DNA of 64,000 bases. Source: Stagonosporopsis chrysanthemi. Lineage: Eukaryota > Ascomycota > Dothideomycetes > Pleosporales > Didymellaceae. Of the stretch, positions 46,009-57,421 are shown one piece after another (the first letter of the stretch is position 1; the number at the start of each line of letters is the position of its first letter). The stretch covers positions 62,001 through 126,000 of the forward strand of contig JAFISE010000050.1 in assembly GCA_022560025.1 (NCBI GenBank), read 5' to 3'. Made by a program: the position numbers and the translations under genes. The notes beneath the pieces are model-generated. The model was not told the DNA's origin. It saw nothing but the letters and a program-made list of their open reading frames with translations, and did no database searches.

Positions 46009-48099
46009 TCAGTACGCAGGTATAAGAGCTTCTATGAATGCTGCATCGACGTCCTTGCGCCTGTACCCCGGTACCTGGCCAAGGCAAACCGCATGTTTGG
46101 TCATTTCTGCTCCAAGTTTAGCGATTGCTCGACTGTGCTCAATGCGCGTAACGCTGAACTCACTATCAATCAATTTCTGTATATCAACCCATGCAACTCT
46201 CTTTGGCCGCTGTCTCACAACCGGGTTCCGCTCGGTCTCTTCCATTGTGTCAAGACCGAGCGTACTGTAACCACCGCTCCCCGGAAAACCCATGTCAAAG
46301 CCAGGCGCCAGATCTAGCCCTAATGTCTGATCGACCGACAGGTCAAGCATATTATGTTTGGGTGGAGCTGGGGAGAAGAAGTTGAGTGCTGAACTGTTGC
46401 CAAACGGCATATCCAGACCGTATGACGATTCGAAAGCGCTATTTGCTAACGCTGGCGGACTGGCGTTGTCTGAAGTGTTCGCTGTAGAACTGCGGCTCAA
46501 ACTGGGGCTATTGGTCTCGGTGTCTGAAGGGGAGGAGGTCTTATCGTCAATCAGGCATTCTGCGAAAGAGCTTCTTGGGTCAATCTTGCAATGCCACTGT
46601 TCCTCAAGGTAGCCCTGTACATCGTGCGCATCGAACCATTCACCTTCAAACCCTCGAAGGTCAACCCCTTCAAGATCTCGTGTTTGGTTATTAGCTATGC
46701 TCTCTAATCTGATCATGCGCTGATCCAAAGGTCCAATTTGTCGGGCTGTCCAGATATTTTTCGTTGGTATAGGCCTGCCCTGAGCATCGCGTCTCCGGAA
46801 ATGAGTGCCGGCACCGCCTACATGGAAAGAAGGCGTAGCATACGAGTCCAAATCCTCCGTGACGCCACGAGACAAAACGGCCTTGATACGGGTGCGAAGT
46901 TCTTCCAGTGTAAGGTATGGTAGAGACAGCCGGAATATGTGTTGCAGGTGGGCAGGAGCCACATCAGGACTGCTGAGCAACGAGAAAGCAAGTTCCAGTG
47001 TAGCTCGCACCAAGCGTCGTGCAAAAGTGACCTCTTCATATGAGTATGTGTAAGTCGGTGACAGTGTCTTTGTCAATCGTGGTGAGGTCGAGCGAGACGA
47101 GGCTTTCGAGTACGGATAACGTGGTGCCGGCGGAAGCTCTGCACCCATTGCGGGAATGTGAACGGGGAAGATGTATGGTGGCATGAAAGGCGATTGTCCA
47201 CGACTGGGAATATCAATGAGACCGAAGGGAAGTGCTTGGTCATGATGTAGGCGTTGGTGCTGCTGCTGTGCTTGGAAACGATCGTCAGTAGCACGAGACT
47301 GATTATCTCTGCCTATGGAACTCGGGTGATCAACGACTTCAGTCACAGTAAACGAGGGTCCACGGACGAGGCTATACTGGCTATTAGACTCCGGCAGATT
47401 GTACGACGAACTTGAGATATGAGTGAGGTAGCTCTCAGTTTGCGTTGCTGTAACTTCTGGCTGTGTTAGTTCTGAAGCCTGTTGTGTCGCTGCATAGCCA
47501 CTGGACTGCTCATTCTCAGGAGTTGTCATTGCTGGTCGGGCTTGCGAATCACTCATTGGCTTTGGCGCCGATGTTTCTTCGCTGCCGAATTCGTCCTCAT
47601 CGCTGTCCAGCGTCCGTTCGTTGGAAGACTTTACGCAATTCGCAATGGTTTCAGCCATCTCTCTGACATCTTTTGCCAGTCCAGGGTGCAACTGCAGTAG
47701 CCCAGATTTCGCGACCGAGGCATGGTAGCGTAGGAAGGTCTTGTGCATTTCCTCGATGATGGCGTGTAATTGGGCGCTCTGCTGCTTAAGCGAGGATATG
47801 GTCGTTTCTTTACGCTGTCGATAAGCACGTTGTGCAAGACGGATCTGTGTTCTCCGACGCTAGCGTTCATATCAGCCCCGATATCCGGCAGCAATGCGAA
47901 AAGAGTTGCGTTGCCTATTAGAGTGGGCGTAAGGGGATATGAATAGAAAGAAACTCACGTCTGCAGCCGTGGCATCTTGGGTGTCTACTCGCGGTCTTCC
48001 CCGTGTCTTCTTACCACCTGAGGCAACAACTGCTTCGTCACCATCTTCGCTCAGACGGATTCGTTTGCGGGGTCGTTCTGTGCTCTCTACGTTCTTCAT
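46009..48099 (-). CDS. bZIP transcription factor with atypical basic region
   Basis: Two exons, 47959-48099 and 46009-47859, with a 99-nt intron give 663 residues. The intron falls just before the basic region R-R-T-Q-I-R-L-A-Q-R-A-Y-R-Q-R-K-E (residues 48-64). A short zipper follows with Leu, Leu, Met and Tyr at seven-residue spacing. The position normally held by the invariant Asn of bZIP basic regions is Ile here, while A-Q-R-A-Y-R is kept. The first exon has K-R-I-R-L and G-R-P-R, a possible nuclear signal and AT-hook-like segment. The rest is Ser-rich with a conserved-looking C-terminus. Target genes are unknown. Confidence 0.88.
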
Positions 48100-49104
48100 A
48101 TTGGGGTACGTTGGTTTGTTTTTCTCGTCCTTCCGTGAATTGTCGATGTTCGTGTATCCAAAGAGCAGATAGGTCGAGCCGGAGACGTCAACACAGTTAG
48201 GTGGTATTGTTGAAAGGGGTGTCTAGATGCCAGGAGGCCTAGGGCCGCTCCCTTATGCGCCGTCGTCAAATACAAGCAGCTCTTGGAAGCGTCGTTGATA
48301 CGACTTAAGCTTGGGCAAGGTTGGGGCGTAGATTGATCGAAGCGTCGCAACGTTCTGGAATAAGCAAAAACTCGCCGGCGGTTCCCAGACCGGGGTCCCG
48401 CACGTGTGTTACACTAATGCACAAGGTCGGGTAGATCAGGATGGATTGAGCGCTGTCGTCTTTCATTGAACAAAGAGCTAGGGGAGAGCTGGAAATCGAG
48501 GAAGTGGTCGAGGAGAGAGACTGGATGCTTGCGTGTAAGAAAGGAACGGTTGGAGCAGTCACGCCTCCAGAACGGCGGAATCTGATCGCATCATATTCAT
48601 TTCGTTTGTTGGAACGCTTCTGCAGGGAAACGACTTCGGCGGCGGCGTTACCACGCCTGCAAAATCTATAGTATCTGGTTGCGCCGAACGGACGATTCTC
48701 TAGGGTTGAGGCTTGGATGATTACTATTCAAAAGAGCGGTCCACCGAGACAACTAACGCGGCCTCGGCAGATGCGGAGATCACGTGTCCCGAGCTGGCTT
48801 GGCTCAAAGTGCGTACGCATCATCATCGCCACCCGATTTCGAAGTAGCCCTGTCATGGAACGAGAACGTTGTAAACGATTGGGATTTGGCGAAGACTACA
48901 TACTTTGACGAAGCCCCTCTCTCATCCCAAAGACTATCTGGGGCGCTGTTACCTCCTGTGATGTCTGACGCGGAGTGACCAAAGCGAGCGATGCATGCAC
49001 CTTACTGACTTAGCGTGCAGCGGGGTTAGCTGTGCGGGAAGATCCGCTAACTGTGTCACTATTTTTCGCACCATCCCCGTTACCATTTTCCGCCGCCAAG
49101 AAGC
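48100..49104. other. Intergenic region upstream of the bZIP gene
   Basis: About 1 kb holding the bZIP promoter and the 3' end of the lipase gene, both on the minus strand. Short frames only; nothing recognisable. Confidence 0.6.
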
Positions 49105-51161
49105 TCATGATGTAGGACTTTGTTTCGCTGCTGGATCCGACTGGACGGCATGGTCAGAGTCGATCCGCTGCTCTCCTCTGTCTTCCTCCTCAATCCAGTT
49201 GTCGAGCTCCTGTTTGGTGGGCTTGAAATGCATCCATACTTCATCTCCGGTGCTGTAAACAGTCTGTCCCTTGTCGTTCTTCTTCTTGAAATGCCTTTCT
49301 ACGCCGGCGGTGAGCCGAGTACGAAATTCGTGGGGCACCTTCAGCCTAGCAGCTATCCACTGGTCGGTCGGTCGATGCTCAGTGGGTACTTCCTCCAATA
49401 ATTTGGTGTTCAGTAGGCCTTCATCAGTCATAGAACGGTTGATCAGTGACTTTCCAGAGCCAGCATCCGGTGCTACAATGCGGAGGAACTCGAGCGAGGC
49501 ACTGATGTTCAAGTCGATCGCCCTCTGAGGATGCACTGTGGCTTTCATGAGTAGGTCGGTGATACCTCTATACAGAAGCGAAAAGTCAGACTGGCTGATG
49601 TGTACAGACCCTCGAACGGTAAGAAGATAAGCTGGTGCGCCGTTTTCCTTTGCTTCATTCATCAACGACATAACAGAATCAAAATTCTGCTGCCAATACA
49701 TGAAGGCTTCGCTGTTTATCCCCAGTAGTGGCAGGTGGATGCGATGTTCTGGAGCTTCAGCAGGTGGCTTGATAGCGGCACTGTCATTCTGTCAGCATGC
49801 GCACCAGAGCATACGCCACGATTAGCTTACCCCCAGATATCGTAAATGATGCCTGCTTGGACATTTTTGAAGCGATCAGTGTGTCGCAACACTTCAATCA
49901 CAGTAGCCGCGCCAAAGCTGTGTCCTGCCACAGTCATCTTGTCGATGTGAAATCTATTCTTCCATAGGTCCCATCTGACGCCTTGCAGACCTCTTGAGGA
50001 ACCACCAACATAGCCCTCACCTCGTAGGTTCTGGCGAGCTACCTCTTCACCATGTCCTTTACAGATTCGTTTAAGTACGTTGTAGGCTTCCTCAAGTTCA
50101 CACAGCCGTAACTCAATCTGTGCGTTCCGCAGCTCCTGGTCGACACCATGCTCGTTGTTTGGGGCCGTGTCCATTGGATTCCCTTTAGGAAAAATATAGT
50201 CCTATCGTATGTCAGTAACCCAGTCGCAGGCATAATCCGGGTTCGAACTTACGATATTATGATGCCCTTTCTTCCACTCCTCCTCAGTATGATCCACATT
50301 CTTCCACCTCTCCCGCTGTCGCTCACCTTCCTCGTCGCCTCCGCAATCCGCTTTGTTTGGTTTTGCTCCGCCTTTGTGATCTTTGCTTCTTGTCTGCTGC
50401 TTTCTATGATTGACGAAGGTCCTTGGGCCTGATCCATCTCGATGTTCAACAGCACAGACAACGAAGCCATAGCTTGCAAATTCAGAGCAAAGACTCGAGT
50501 ACGCTGTTCTGGTTCCCCCGAGACCATGACTGAACATTAGCAGTGGGAAAATCGGCTCCCCGTCGTGACCCTCGGGTGGTGGTCCCTCCTTGTTCTTTAT
50601 TTTGTAGCCATTTTGCTTAGAATTACCTCCAGGTGGCCAATGTGTCGCAGGAGGAGCGTTGCGGAAGCCGCGAAGCTTAGTGAGCATGGATGTGGCACCC
50701 AGAAAAGTAAGGAGTGTCCAATCAGGAATACCTGCAAAATGTGCGTATCCTCGTGCGGTTTGTACGCGCGGGCGCGGTAGCCACGTCTCGCGGCTCCAAC
50801 GTGCATGCCCTGCTGGATCTTGCCCCTCGCCAGTTCCAAATGCTGCAGGGTAATACAAAGTGAAGAGCACTGTCTCTAGTTGTAGCAAATGCCGCCCGTC
50901 CCTCTTTATGTCTGATATAGGACGCGGCTGCTCAACTGGAACTTCAATCTCCATGTTTGCGATCGAGTACGGCCCAGAAGCAGGCGGCAATGTGCTCTGT
51001 GGGAATGGCAAACGGTCGCGCAGCGATTTTGCAGGTCGTGACCGAGGTTTTTTCGCGTTTGGGACCTGACCTGAGGACTCTCCGCCCAAGATGCTACTGC
51101 GACGGTCATGATCCGGCTCGTTGCCAGTGATTCGCGTCGTTGTTCGTTCAATGAAGGACAT
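49105..51161 (-). CDS. PAF-acetylhydrolase-like phospholipase
   Basis: Three exons (50253-51161, 49831-50201, 49105-49780) with introns of 51 and 50 nt give 651 residues. Seen: L-Y-Y-P-A in the first strand, oxyanion region F-S-H-G-L-G-G-T-R, nucleophile Ser (about 398) in G-H-S-F-G, an Asp in I-I-Y-D-I-W-G, and catalytic His in G-S-V-H-I-S-Q-S-D-F. This is the lipase core of platelet-activating-factor acetylhydrolases (type II/plasma), which cut short or oxidised acyl chains from phospholipids. No signal peptide is evident, so it is probably intracellular. Two in-frame ATGs further upstream (51173, 51221) are possible starts. The C-terminal 100 residues are an acidic extension. Confidence 0.9.
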
Positions 51162-51946
51162 CGTGCGCGTCATTGGATGATTCAACAGGACCTTTTTTGT
51201 GCGTACATGAACGAGATGCAAAGAGCACGGTGCGTATGCTCATCGCTCGACGGCCATAAAGGAGTTTGCGAAAAACCTAATAACGCACGCCGAGCCGTGC
51301 TTGTCAAAGCTAAGGAAGACTCTAGACATGCTTAACACAGATAAGGCAGGCTGTGCAGAAGTGTGTTGCGGAATCTCCGGGCACTTGTTGTTTAGGCGTT
51401 GCTATCGTTTTGAAATTTGTCAATGTGATGTCATGGGCTTCGCGCTATCTATTCACAGCGCAACGGAGTACACTCATTTAATTTCGCGGTCTAGATGCCA
51501 CGTGCAAGAAGTCATCCCAGCTTTGTGAAGCTTGCATGCTTGGGATCTTCTCGTGCTTCACGCGTGGGAACACGACAGCACAGCTCACGATTCACACACA
51601 AGAGTCGAAAATGACAGGTCCATATGGAGCTCTCAGAAGGATCCAAAGCTATTTCGGTATGATAGATGACCCAGCGGGGAGGCAAAGGGCAAACATGTAG
51701 CCCTGGTCGTACCAGTCGCCCAGAACCACTCAGCCATGGCCTTTGTCAGTAGGAGGGATACTGACCATGGCGTCCGACCCAGTAGTATACCTGTTTGACG
51801 CTATCGATCTTGTCTAGACGACCTTTGCGGTCAAATTCTCACTGAATATGGATCGCGTATCATAGAGTATGGTTCATCAGCAGCTCATGGCTTTGCCAAT
51901 ATTGTTCGGGTATCGTTGCGTGCGCGTTGCGCACCACCTCTCGACC
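51162..51946. other. Intergenic region
   Basis: It holds the lipase promoter and the SLX9 3' end. No coding or RNA signal seen. Confidence 0.6.
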
Positions 51947-52500
51947 TCACTTCTGAGAGAACTCAGGCTTCGTCTCCATCGTGCTTTGTACATGGCTCTT
52001 CAGCGCTGCCCATCTGTCCTGCACTCCGGACCCAGTATTGCTTCCTGCTAGCTGCGCAAGGTTCTTGTTGAAGCGCTCCATTTCTATCTTCACTAGCTTT
52101 TCCTTCCGCTTTGTAGCCCCCGGCCTTGACTTCAGACTCTTGCGCTGAATCTTTGCCTGGCCAACCTCTACTTGGCCATCTGCTCCTTCAGCTTCAAGCC
52201 CGGGCAGCGCATCGGCGAGTGATTCGAGATTTGCTACGAGCTTCTTGTTCGGTCGCCGCCGCTTCTGTGTCTTTGCTGCTGACTTCTCAATCTTGCTGAC
52301 GAACGACGAGTGTTTGATTTTCAACTTGTCTCTCTTCGAAGAACTGAAGGCGCCTTCAAGATCGTCCGGCTTGGGAAGCGCCGCGGGCAATGGACGAGTT
52401 GCGCGCGCAGACCTCGCTCGCGCGGTTGTACGCTTCTTTATAGGCGCCTGTGTTTCTGTAAGTCAACGACATGTTGCGAGATCTAAGAACGGCTTACCAT
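51947..52500 (-). CDS. SLX9: Ribosome biogenesis protein Slx9
   Basis: The model joins a lone start codon (52498-52500) to 51947-52447 across a 50-nt intron (GTAAGC...CACAG), giving 167 residues. The N-terminus M-A-P-I-K-K-R-T-T-A-R-A-R is what Slx9 proteins show. The long exon has no ATG of its own near its start. Further on are F-S-S-S-K-R-D-K-L-K-I-K-H-S-S-F, a K-R-R-R-P-N-K-K basic cluster and a C-terminal helix with E-R-F-N-K-N-L-A-Q-L and R-W-A-A-L-K-S-H-V. Slx9 acts with Rrp12 and others in 40S precursor maturation and export from the nucleolus. Confidence 0.85.
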
Positions 52501-53457
52501 GTCCGTGACACTGATGCTTACAACAAATCGTGCACAAGCCGTTAACTTGCGTGAGAAATTGAGTTGCTTATCGCTCCTATCTTAGCGTCCCAGAACTTCA
52601 GCGTCCATTCCCACCATAAACCAGACACACTCAACCTCATTACTAGATGCAGGCCTTATTTAACTCTTGTAATCTCATCGTCTTCTATCTGATCTAGGGA
52701 ACCCCGGGTCGAGCAATACTAGAAGCAACAAAAGCCAACCTTGCGCGGTATTGGTTGCACTAAAATAGGAACGGCTCTCCAAAGGCATGTCCTGAACCCA
52801 TCTTGCCCTGCTCTGACAGAGAGCACGGCATGAGAATTCCTGCAACACGCGAATTCTTGAAACGAAAATTCACGCTAGGGATGAATTGACCTATGGCTCT
52901 GCTCGGTACGGTCCGGTCCGGTCGCGATCGATAGCTTCGCATCACAGCCATATCCTCTGAAACGTAAACCGCGAAGTTATCGAGTCATAGACTGTACTTC
53001 GTGACCTACCTGCATTGCCCATGTACTTGTGGGACTGTGGCGCACAGTGGATGTCCGACATCTCGGGTCGAGGCTTCAGCTCAATGCACTTCGCTGCATC
53101 CTTTCCTTTCTCGATACAGTCCTTGTGTCCTCTGATAGGCTAGCGTGTTTCTCAGCTGCTGCTCTGGCCTTGTTCTCTGCTATTCGTGGTCGAATTGATC
53201 TTGTCAGCTAAGCATATCGTGCACTAGAGAAAGTCCCTTCTCAACAGCAATACATGCTGCAGCGATCGACTCTTCGCTGCATTCAGCTCACGGAGTGTAG
53301 CTTGTAAGATGGTCGGTTATAGCTGAGCCGCCCTGGCAGTAGAAAGTCGACGCTTTGTTTCCTCCATGCCACCGTGATCTCCTTGTGCATTGTTGTCATC
53401 CCACGAGAGCCGCATTGAGCGCCAAACGTCTGGACGAGATCAAAGCGGCGACCAATC
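52501..53457. other. Divergent intergenic region
   Basis: It separates the divergent SLX9 and rhodopsin-domain genes. Only short, unrecognisable frames seen (for example 53029-53211). A short GGTCC-type direct repeat lies near 52908-52921. Confidence 0.55.
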
Positions 53458-54817
53458 ATGCGTGAATCAGACTCTGCTTTCATAGCTGCAATTTGGCTGC
53501 TCTTAAGCATGCTAGTAAGCTATCATCCTGCCAACAGGCTTGATCCGTTCTACTTATGCTCATGTGGCGTCTAGGTCGTTTGTGTGTTTTTCCGGCTCCT
53601 ATACAGCTTCAGATACCGAGCAAGTCGTCTGTTACGAGTAAAGGATGATGTCCTGGTTGTTGCTGTGTGTGTCATTGCTCTTGCCGGCATGTTGTTTGTG
53701 TTGACCACGGTGACCGATGTATCAACACCAGACCACGCGTCACGCACAGGCGCGGGCAAAGACATACAGATCAGGGCATATGTATCAACGATACTATACA
53801 TCTTTGGATTGAACCTTTCCAAGATGCCGATCGTGCTCTGGATGAAGCGACTGGAACTCTCTGGCGTGTATAAGACATGTTATACCGCAACAGGATGCAC
53901 AACAGTTGCGTGCTTGCTTGCTATGACAACCAGCATCGTCTTCCAGTGCCAGCTACCGAAGCCTTGGGACATGGGTTCGGGGCAGTGCACATCCTCAGTA
54001 AGATAGACAATTGAGGTCGCCTCACCACATCAACTAAATGTCCTAGTACCCTATATGGACAACACTAATTGCCATTGACATCGCAGTGGATGCCAGCTTA
54101 GTCATTCTCCCTATCATCGCAGTCATGAGCCTAGGTGTTCGGCAGCGCAGCAGAAGTGGTGCCACCTTCATGATCGCTCTTCGGACACTGTAAGTGCCAT
54201 TGCCGTCGCTGCTCTCTACTTATTGACCTATCGTCAGTCTTATCGTACCGTCACTCATACGATTGGTCTATCTACAGCAACCCACACCTGGCAAGCTCAA
54301 CTTCGTATTGGAAAATCGACGATATGCCATCGCGACGCAGTGCCAAATCACCATTGCGGCAATGCTATCTTGCACACCAGCACTACCATACCTCGCTGAT
54401 GTCGAGCCTCCGCCACCCACTACTCTCTTGAGCCTCAAGAAGCACTGGTCCGGATCCAGCTTCGGAAGCGACATCGCCAACGACTACTTCGCCTTGGTCT
54501 CACCGCCTATCATCAATGCACCATTGCCGGCCATACAAGCTTCTATGGTGACTTCTGCGCACTCTCGACACGGCTCCACTATTTCTGTATCCAGTTCTTC
54601 AGGAAAAGCGAACCCGCCGCTCCGCCCGCCACCGCCATCTGAAGATCAACGACCCGATATGGAGACGTTTATCCATAAACCTACGGTGCTGAGACCGCCT
54701 CCTGTGACGCTGTTGTTCGGTGATCTGGAAGAGCCACTACCTGGCAAGGTTCTTGACGGGAGAAAGGGTAAGGTGAGAGTTGTTAGAATGTCGAAGCACG
54801 TCAGGTTCGAAGTGTAA
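53458..54817 (+). CDS. Rhodopsin-domain (Pth11-like) integral membrane protein
   Basis: Four exons (53458-53514, 53575-53997, 54047-54189, 54238-54817) with introns of 60, 49 and 48 nt give 400 residues. The first exon completes membrane helix 1 (A-F-I-A-A-I-W-L-L-L-S-M-L), followed by R-Y-R-A-S-R and V-K-D-D-V before helix 2, as in fungal rhodopsin-domain proteins. The expected seven helices end near residue 270, leaving a Ser/Pro-rich cytoplasmic tail of about 130 residues. There is no CFEM domain. Members resemble Pth11-type receptors and are often of unknown ligand. Conserved family landmarks are rather degenerate here. Confidence 0.75.
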
Positions 54818-55064
54818 TGCTCTAGCTATGTAATAATCGCTCCTAAAATAAGTGTTAGAGCAAGTAAACGTGTCACACTGCATTGATTGTCAGAGATCCA
54901 AACAAGATCGTCAAATTGATGGCCCGCACAAGGGCTGAAAACGTGAGTACTTTTCACTATCACCAGTGACGAACAGTTTGGGTAGTCAATACATTGCAAC
55001 TACATCTGTACACAAACTGGCACTTCTATTCATACCTGGCACTTGCGACAACCGTCCAGACTTC

Positions 55065-56756
55065 TCAGGACTTCTCGTTCAGAACCTTCTGTTCGGCTCT
55101 CTCACCCACAGAGCCTGCTGTATGCGCCCTCTTCCCATCGCGCCTCTCCCTCTTCCACTCCCTTTTCGCATCTATCCTCTCCCGCTTCAACGCCCTTCTC
55201 CTGGCATTGTACTCTTTTTTGAGTTCTTTCCGATCTGCGCCTTTCCTGGCCTTTCCCTTTCCCTTCTCGTTGCTCTGTGCTTCTCTGAGAGCTCTCTTCT
55301 TCTGACGATAGTCTCGCGTCAACTCACGCCTTCTGTTCCGCATTTCCCTCTGCTGCATCCGTCTAGACTGCTTTCTTGCAATTTTCAGTTCGGTCTCTTC
55401 TTTCTCTTGCGTAGCCTTTGCGATTGCAAGGCCGCGTTCGTGCTCAACCTCTTCGCGGCTCTTCTTCCCCTTGGCAGCAGCAGCTTCGGCGGCTTTATTG
55501 ATGGACTCGATACGTCTTAGAAAAATGGCTTGGGCTTCGTCATAGTCGTCATCCTCACTGTCTGAGGAAGATGATGAGTCTGAAGATTCTGATGAGATGG
55601 ACGAATCATCATCGTCATCACAGTCACCAGCTTTTTGCATACCCAGCGTCTTCTCTGATGGCTTTTCGGACAGTGACTGAGATGTCTTTCCCGGATGGTT
55701 GGGATCGACCTTGCGATCGCTGTGGAATACACCAGTTTCTTGGCTTGCAGCTCTCACTGGCCCTTGATATGAAGGAGGCTCATCGTACTGAGGTGGCTCA
55801 CGCGTTTCCGTAGTACTTGGACCGGCAGTCGGGATGGTCTGACTGTTTGAAGCTCTTCCACTGTACGCAGTAGCCCAAGATCCAGCGTCTCTGCCAATCT
55901 GCTGCCCCATTACACCAGCTTGCCTCCCAATCTGCTCGCCCATGGCACCTGCCTGACGACCAATTTGCTCGCTCAGGTTTCCCAGACGTCTTCCAAATTC
56001 CTCACCCAGTCTACCCATGTTCTGACCAAAAGCCGCCCAATCTTGTGGTGAGCCAGATCTACCTCCACGGCCAGGGCGACCGCGACCAAATCGTCGTCCG
56101 CCTCCTCGTTGGCCAAAGCCACGACCGCGACCGAACGGACCATTACCGACGGGTCCAAACGGACCATTACCTGGGGGACCGAAAGGGCCATAACCTGGAG
56201 CACCAAACGGAGTCCAAGGCTGGTTGCGGTGCACTCCCCTGCTACCAGGACCTTCAACGTCGGATTCGGCCCCAGGAATGGAATGTGGTGGGTCCTCAGA
56301 AGTTGAGACGGATCTGCTACCGCCCGAAAGAGAGGCGTGAAAGCCTCCTACTCTTCCCACAGGAATGCTTTCACTACTCGCAACATGCTGAACAGGAACG
56401 TGTCCCTCGTAAGCAGGAGCTTCTTCATGCTCCTGCACTTGATCGCTTTCTGCTGATTCGCCTTGCATGCGATACTCCCATACCTCAGGCTCGTCAGGCC
56501 CTTCATTCGCGCTGACGCGGTGGGCTTCAATCCGGCTAGCGTCGAGTGAAGCAACGCCATTGCGCGCGTCGCTCAGTGCAAAGTCATAAGATGGTGGAAG
56601 ATCTTCATATTGCGGTCCGCCTGGACTGTGGAGAGGCGTTGGCTCGAACTCTGTTTCTGAATCATCGGGAACGGAGGTCGAGCGGGGCGTGTATGGGGGG
56701 TTGGGTGGCGATGTTGTCGTGTGCGGGGCAGTTGCAGGCTGAGGGTTGTCTGCCAT
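55065..56756 (-). CDS. PY-motif protein with Gly-rich and 11-residue repeats
   Basis: A single intron-free frame of 563 residues that I cannot assign to a named family. Seen in order: a Pro/Thr-rich N-terminus with P-P-S-Y; acidic Ser-rich sequence; a Gly-Pro-Phe repeat (G-N-G-P-F-G type, about 185-215); an Arg/Gly-rich tract; an 11-residue amphipathic repeat around E-Q-I-G-R-Q-A-G (about 245-290); a second PY pair (P-P-Q-Y and P-P-S-Y); a run of Asp/Ser; and a long basic helical C-terminus. PPxY motifs usually bind WW domains of Rsp5-type ubiquitin ligases, so an adaptor role is a reasonable inference. Subcellular place unknown. Confidence 0.75.
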   Translation of the reverse strand: MADNPQPATAPHTTTSPPNPPYTPRSTSVPDDSETEFEPTPLHSPGGPQYEDLPPSYDFALSDARNGVASLDASRIEAHRVSANEGPDEPEVWEYRMQGESAESDQVQEHEEAPAYEGHVPVQHVASSESIPVGRVGGFHASLSGGSRSVSTSEDPPHSIPGAESDVEGPGSRGVHRNQPWTPFGAPGYGPFGPPGNGPFGPVGNGPFGRGRGFGQRGGGRRFGRGRPGRGGRSGSPQDWAAFGQNMGRLGEEFGRRLGNLSEQIGRQAGAMGEQIGRQAGVMGQQIGRDAGSWATAYSGRASNSQTIPTAGPSTTETREPPQYDEPPSYQGPVRAASQETGVFHSDRKVDPNHPGKTSQSLSEKPSEKTLGMQKAGDCDDDDDSSISSESSDSSSSSDSEDDDYDEAQAIFLRRIESINKAAEAAAAKGKKSREEVEHERGLAIAKATQEKEETELKIARKQSRRMQQREMRNRRRELTRDYRQKKRALREAQSNEKGKGKARKGADRKELKKEYNARRRALKRERIDAKREWKRERRDGKRAHTAGSVGERAEQKVLNEKS

Positions 56757-57421
56757 TATTTCGAACGACGATTGATGGCGGTTGATTGTGCAGTTTGAAG
56801 TGTGCAGTCAGCCAAGAAATATGCTGCGGGTTTAAAGCTTGGGCGGAGAGCTCGAGATCCGCTTCCCACGATAATGCTGAGGCGCAGCTCCAGGGCTGAG
56901 CGAGCTCGTTTCGCTGTTGCCTGGCGGCTTCACTCGAACACCATCCAATCGCAACTTCTGCGCCACGCGTCAATGCACCGCGACATGCACCAGAGTAGGT
57001 AATCTATCCACACTATCCTGGGTCTTGGAGCAGATGTTTGTAGTTTGTTGTTCAGTGTTCGTGACGCGTGAACCGGGCGCAGGAAAACCGCTGTACGGCC
57101 AGCTGTACCAGCTCCATTGGTCTCATCTAGATGCCAGTAGTACAATGTCCACTACGCGCGGATTGAGCCAATTGTGAGACCGTGATACGAAGTGGCCTGA
57201 CTTACAAACGAATCCGCTTATCTTCCCGCCCCCAGATGTTACATTCACGTGGCTCGTTTGCTGACAACTTGGTGCTCGGCGTCCAGCCTTACACCGACCG
57301 ACTCGGACCTTTTGTACCATCCGACTAGCTCTCATAAAGATCAGATGAAGAAACCCCGTTTGTGTATTCGGACTGTACTGAGCTTGTTCAACTTGCGGCG
57401 ACCTCTCCTTACAGCCACACC
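56757..57421. other. Divergent promoter region
   Basis: It separates the divergent PY-motif and flavin-monooxygenase genes. Nothing recognisable besides short chance frames. Confidence 0.6.
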
